Origin: Sphingomonas citri
GTDB lineage: Bacteria > Pseudomonadota > Alphaproteobacteria > Sphingomonadales > Sphingomonadaceae
Length of the DNA: 38,221 nucleotides
Assembly (NCBI RefSeq): GCF_019429485.1
Contig: NZ_JAHXZN010000016.1
Location: forward strand, 1-38,221
Direction: 5' to 3'
Both the position numbers and the translations under genes were made by a program. The notes under the pieces were generated by a model that was not told where the DNA came from, did not search any database, and was given only the letters and a program-made list of their open reading frames with translations. Below, piece after piece: positions 37,037 through 38,221 of the stretch. Position 1 is the first letter of the stretch, and every line of letters starts with the position of its first letter.

Positions 37037-37699
37037 TTAGAACGCGAACGCGACCTGTCCTCCCCGATCCTCGTAGAAGTCCGATGCCGGGGCCGCTGCG
37101 CCGTCGATCCATGCCGGAACCGCCTCGGCCTGTCGGCGCTCGCGGAAACCGGGGGCAAGCATCTTGCGCCCGCTCTCCGATAGGCTCTGCTCGATCATCA
37201 CGCGCGCGGCCTCGTCCACCGTCTGCCCCTCGATCATGTCGCCTTGCCAGCGGGACCAAAAGCCTGTGTCGCTGATGAACGGCTTACCCGCGTCCACCAC
37301 ATGCAACCCGATGTGCGCGGGCATGGATCGGCCAAGGTTGGGATCAAAGACGACACGGACGCGCATACCATCGACGGTTAGGACGAACTCGCCGCGCTGC
37401 CCCCAACCCGGAACCGTACCGGGCTGGGCGGCGCAGGCGTCGAGCATCTGGTCGGGAGCCTTCCCCGACATTGCGAAGCCGAATAGCTCGCCGTCGTTCA
37501 ACGCCACCAACGCGGCAAGCGCGCGCTCATCTGCGGTGCGGCGTGCGCGTTCGTCACCGGCCATGATGGCGGCATGGTAGGCGTCTGCGGCTTCGACCAA
37601 CGCGGCGCGGCGTCCGTCGTGATCGGCGGGAAGGGCTGCGGCCAGCCCCTCGATCCGCACGGTGTCGGCACGCATCTGGCGCTTGAAATCCTCGGTCAT
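37037..37699 (-). CDS. Hypothetical protein, 220 aa
   Basis: ATG 37699 (MTEDFKRQMRADTVRIEGLAAALP) overlaps the stop of 37696-37995, so translation is coupled. An N-terminal helical part (RAALVEAADAYHAAIMAGDERARRTADERALAAL) is followed by an alpha/beta part (GWGQRGEFVLTVDGMRVRVVFDPN; HVVDAGKPFISDTGFWSRW). The C-terminus GGQVAFAF resembles that of 261-1052 (SGQEAFAF). The function is unknown. Confidence 0.75.
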   Translation of the reverse strand: MTEDFKRQMRADTVRIEGLAAALPADHDGRRAALVEAADAYHAAIMAGDERARRTADERALAALVALNDGELFGFAMSGKAPDQMLDACAAQPGTVPGWGQRGEFVLTVDGMRVRVVFDPNLGRSMPAHIGLHVVDAGKPFISDTGFWSRWQGDMIEGQTVDEAARVMIEQSLSESGRKMLAPGFRERRQAEAVPAWIDGAAAPASDFYEDRGGQVAFAF

Positions 37700-37995
37700 G
37701 CCGCTGCCTTCAAGCTGTAGGGAAAGCAGGCGTTGACCTCGCTCGGGCCGTTCCATGCGAAATGCCAGTCAGGGTGCGCGAACGGTCGGCCAAAGCTGGT
37801 AGCTCCATCCATCGCGACAAGGGCCGCACGCACCGCCTCGCGGGTGCCGCTCACCAACACGATACGGATGCAACCACGCTGGCTGCCGTCCAGCTTCTTG
37901 ACGCGGATTATCGCGCCCCCCTTGCGACACTCGAACTTGAGTTGGTCGATCTGCTCGGCGGTGACGGGGGGCCGCTGTAGGGTACGGAAGGTCAT
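37696..37995 (-). CDS. Hypothetical protein, 99 aa
   Basis: ATG 37995 (MTFRTLQRPPVTAEQIDQLKFEC) has CGCAGGAG 6 nt upstream. A compact alpha/beta protein (GGAIIRVKKLDGSQRGCIRIVLVSGTREAVRAALVAMDGATSFG) ending in HPDWHFAWNGPSEVNACFPYSLKAAA. It is the first gene of a two-gene operon downstream of repeat copy A and its promoter. The function is unknown. Confidence 0.75.
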   Translation of the reverse strand: MTFRTLQRPPVTAEQIDQLKFECRKGGAIIRVKKLDGSQRGCIRIVLVSGTREAVRAALVAMDGATSFGRPFAHPDWHFAWNGPSEVNACFPYSLKAAA

Positions 37996-38001
37996 GTTAT
38001 G

Positions 38002-38040
38002 CTCCTGCGGGAGTGGATGCCGGGGAGGGTTGCCGCCCTC
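38002..38040 (-). promoter_or_regulatory. Leader of 37696-37995: CGGCAA hairpin and occluded ribosome-binding site
   Basis: GAGGG/CCCTC (38025-38040) encloses TTGCCG. CTCC-CGCA-GGAG (38013-38002, minus strand) can hide the Shine-Dalgarno. Confidence 0.65.
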
Positions 38041-38054
38041 GGTCCGGTCCTTCT

Positions 38055-38107
38055 TATATGCCCGCCTTGTCAATAGCTGTCAATAGAAGAATATAAAACT
38101 ATTGCGC
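38055..38107 (-). promoter_or_regulatory. Promoter with TGTCAATAG triad before 37696-37995
   Basis: TGTCAATAG at 38068 and 38078, 12 bp, then inverted CTATTGCGC at 38099-38107. On the minus strand the distal TTGACA is 17 bp from CATATA (38060-38055). Confidence 0.82.
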
Positions 38108-38221
38108 TTGACTGCCCCCTTCTAACCCCCGCTCCTAGTTCGACGCGCCGCAGGCGTGACGAACCGCCCTGCCCCGATAGGGGCGAGGGGCGGAAGAATG
38201 ACGCTCCTCGTCCCGACACCT
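38066..38221. repeat. Dispersed repeat, copy A (left part, continues at 1-215)
   Basis: Matches copy C from 28352 to 28506 almost base for base after the promoter. Joined to 1-215 through the 45-base overlap it gives one full-length copy with the same part order as copy C: promoter triad, spacer, core with inverted arms. Confidence 0.88.

Noticed and set aside
25985..38221. Copies A, B and C as ends of a composite transposon
   Set aside because: No transposase, no terminal inverted repeats at the copy ends and no target duplications; two copies carry promoters of plasmid genes.

Overview
The window looks like one complete, circular, self-transmissible plasmid of a G+C-rich alphaproteobacterium, most likely a sphingomonad. 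The alphaproteobacterial assignment rests on a GTTC-N7-GTTC type SOS box before umuDC; the sphingomonad part is inference from gene style. The first 45 bases (1-45) recur exactly as the last 45 (38177-38221). Both ends lie inside a dispersed repeat whose intact copy at about 28352-28690 bridges the junction in register, so the circle is probably 38176 bp. No resistance or catabolic cargo is visible.

Layout. (1) 261-3237, minus strand: an unknown protein and an SOS-regulated umuDC pair. (2) 3683-5698: oriV with 11 iterons of 17 bp and a DnaA-box-like site, repA, and a serine resolvase with a possible res region. (3) 6125-7402: small ORFs, a membrane protein and an H-NS-like protein. (4) 7570-18876, plus strand: a full VirB1-VirB11 type IV secretion operon set with an EexN-type exclusion lipoprotein between virB5 and virB6, followed by a membrane-anchored Mrr-like nuclease and a DUF1496-like periplasmic protein. 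(5) 18951-23734, minus strand: trwC, trwB and trwA-like genes next to an oriT that closely resembles that of R388 (nic predicted between 23898 and 23899). (6) 24027-25958, plus strand: an 11-bp repeat array and an stbABC-like stability operon, the same order as in R388 and pKM101.

(7) 26338-38000, continuing through the junction to umuD: the region that should enter the recipient first. All its genes are on the minus strand, so the transferred strand is their template. It holds ArdC and ArdB/KlcA antirestriction proteins, a CHC2/Toprim primase, a KorA/TrfB-like repressor, a KfrB-domain protein, a thermonuclease, an SGNH hydrolase, a DUF6884-like protein and a dozen unknown small proteins.

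The most unusual content is non-coding. The leading region carries several families of repeated, foldable elements: three copies of a ~270-320 bp repeat with 16-20 bp inverted arms; promoters with two direct and one inverted TGTCAATAG element at fixed spacing; 5' leader hairpins with an invariant CGGCAA loop and varying stems, followed by a CGCAGGAG ribosome-binding site; and single-gene modules bounded by a conserved structured leader and a TCGAT-loop hairpin. Two of these families show compensatory base changes. Together they suggest a co-ordinated, possibly single-strand-activated, early-expression programme for a conjugative anti-defence region.
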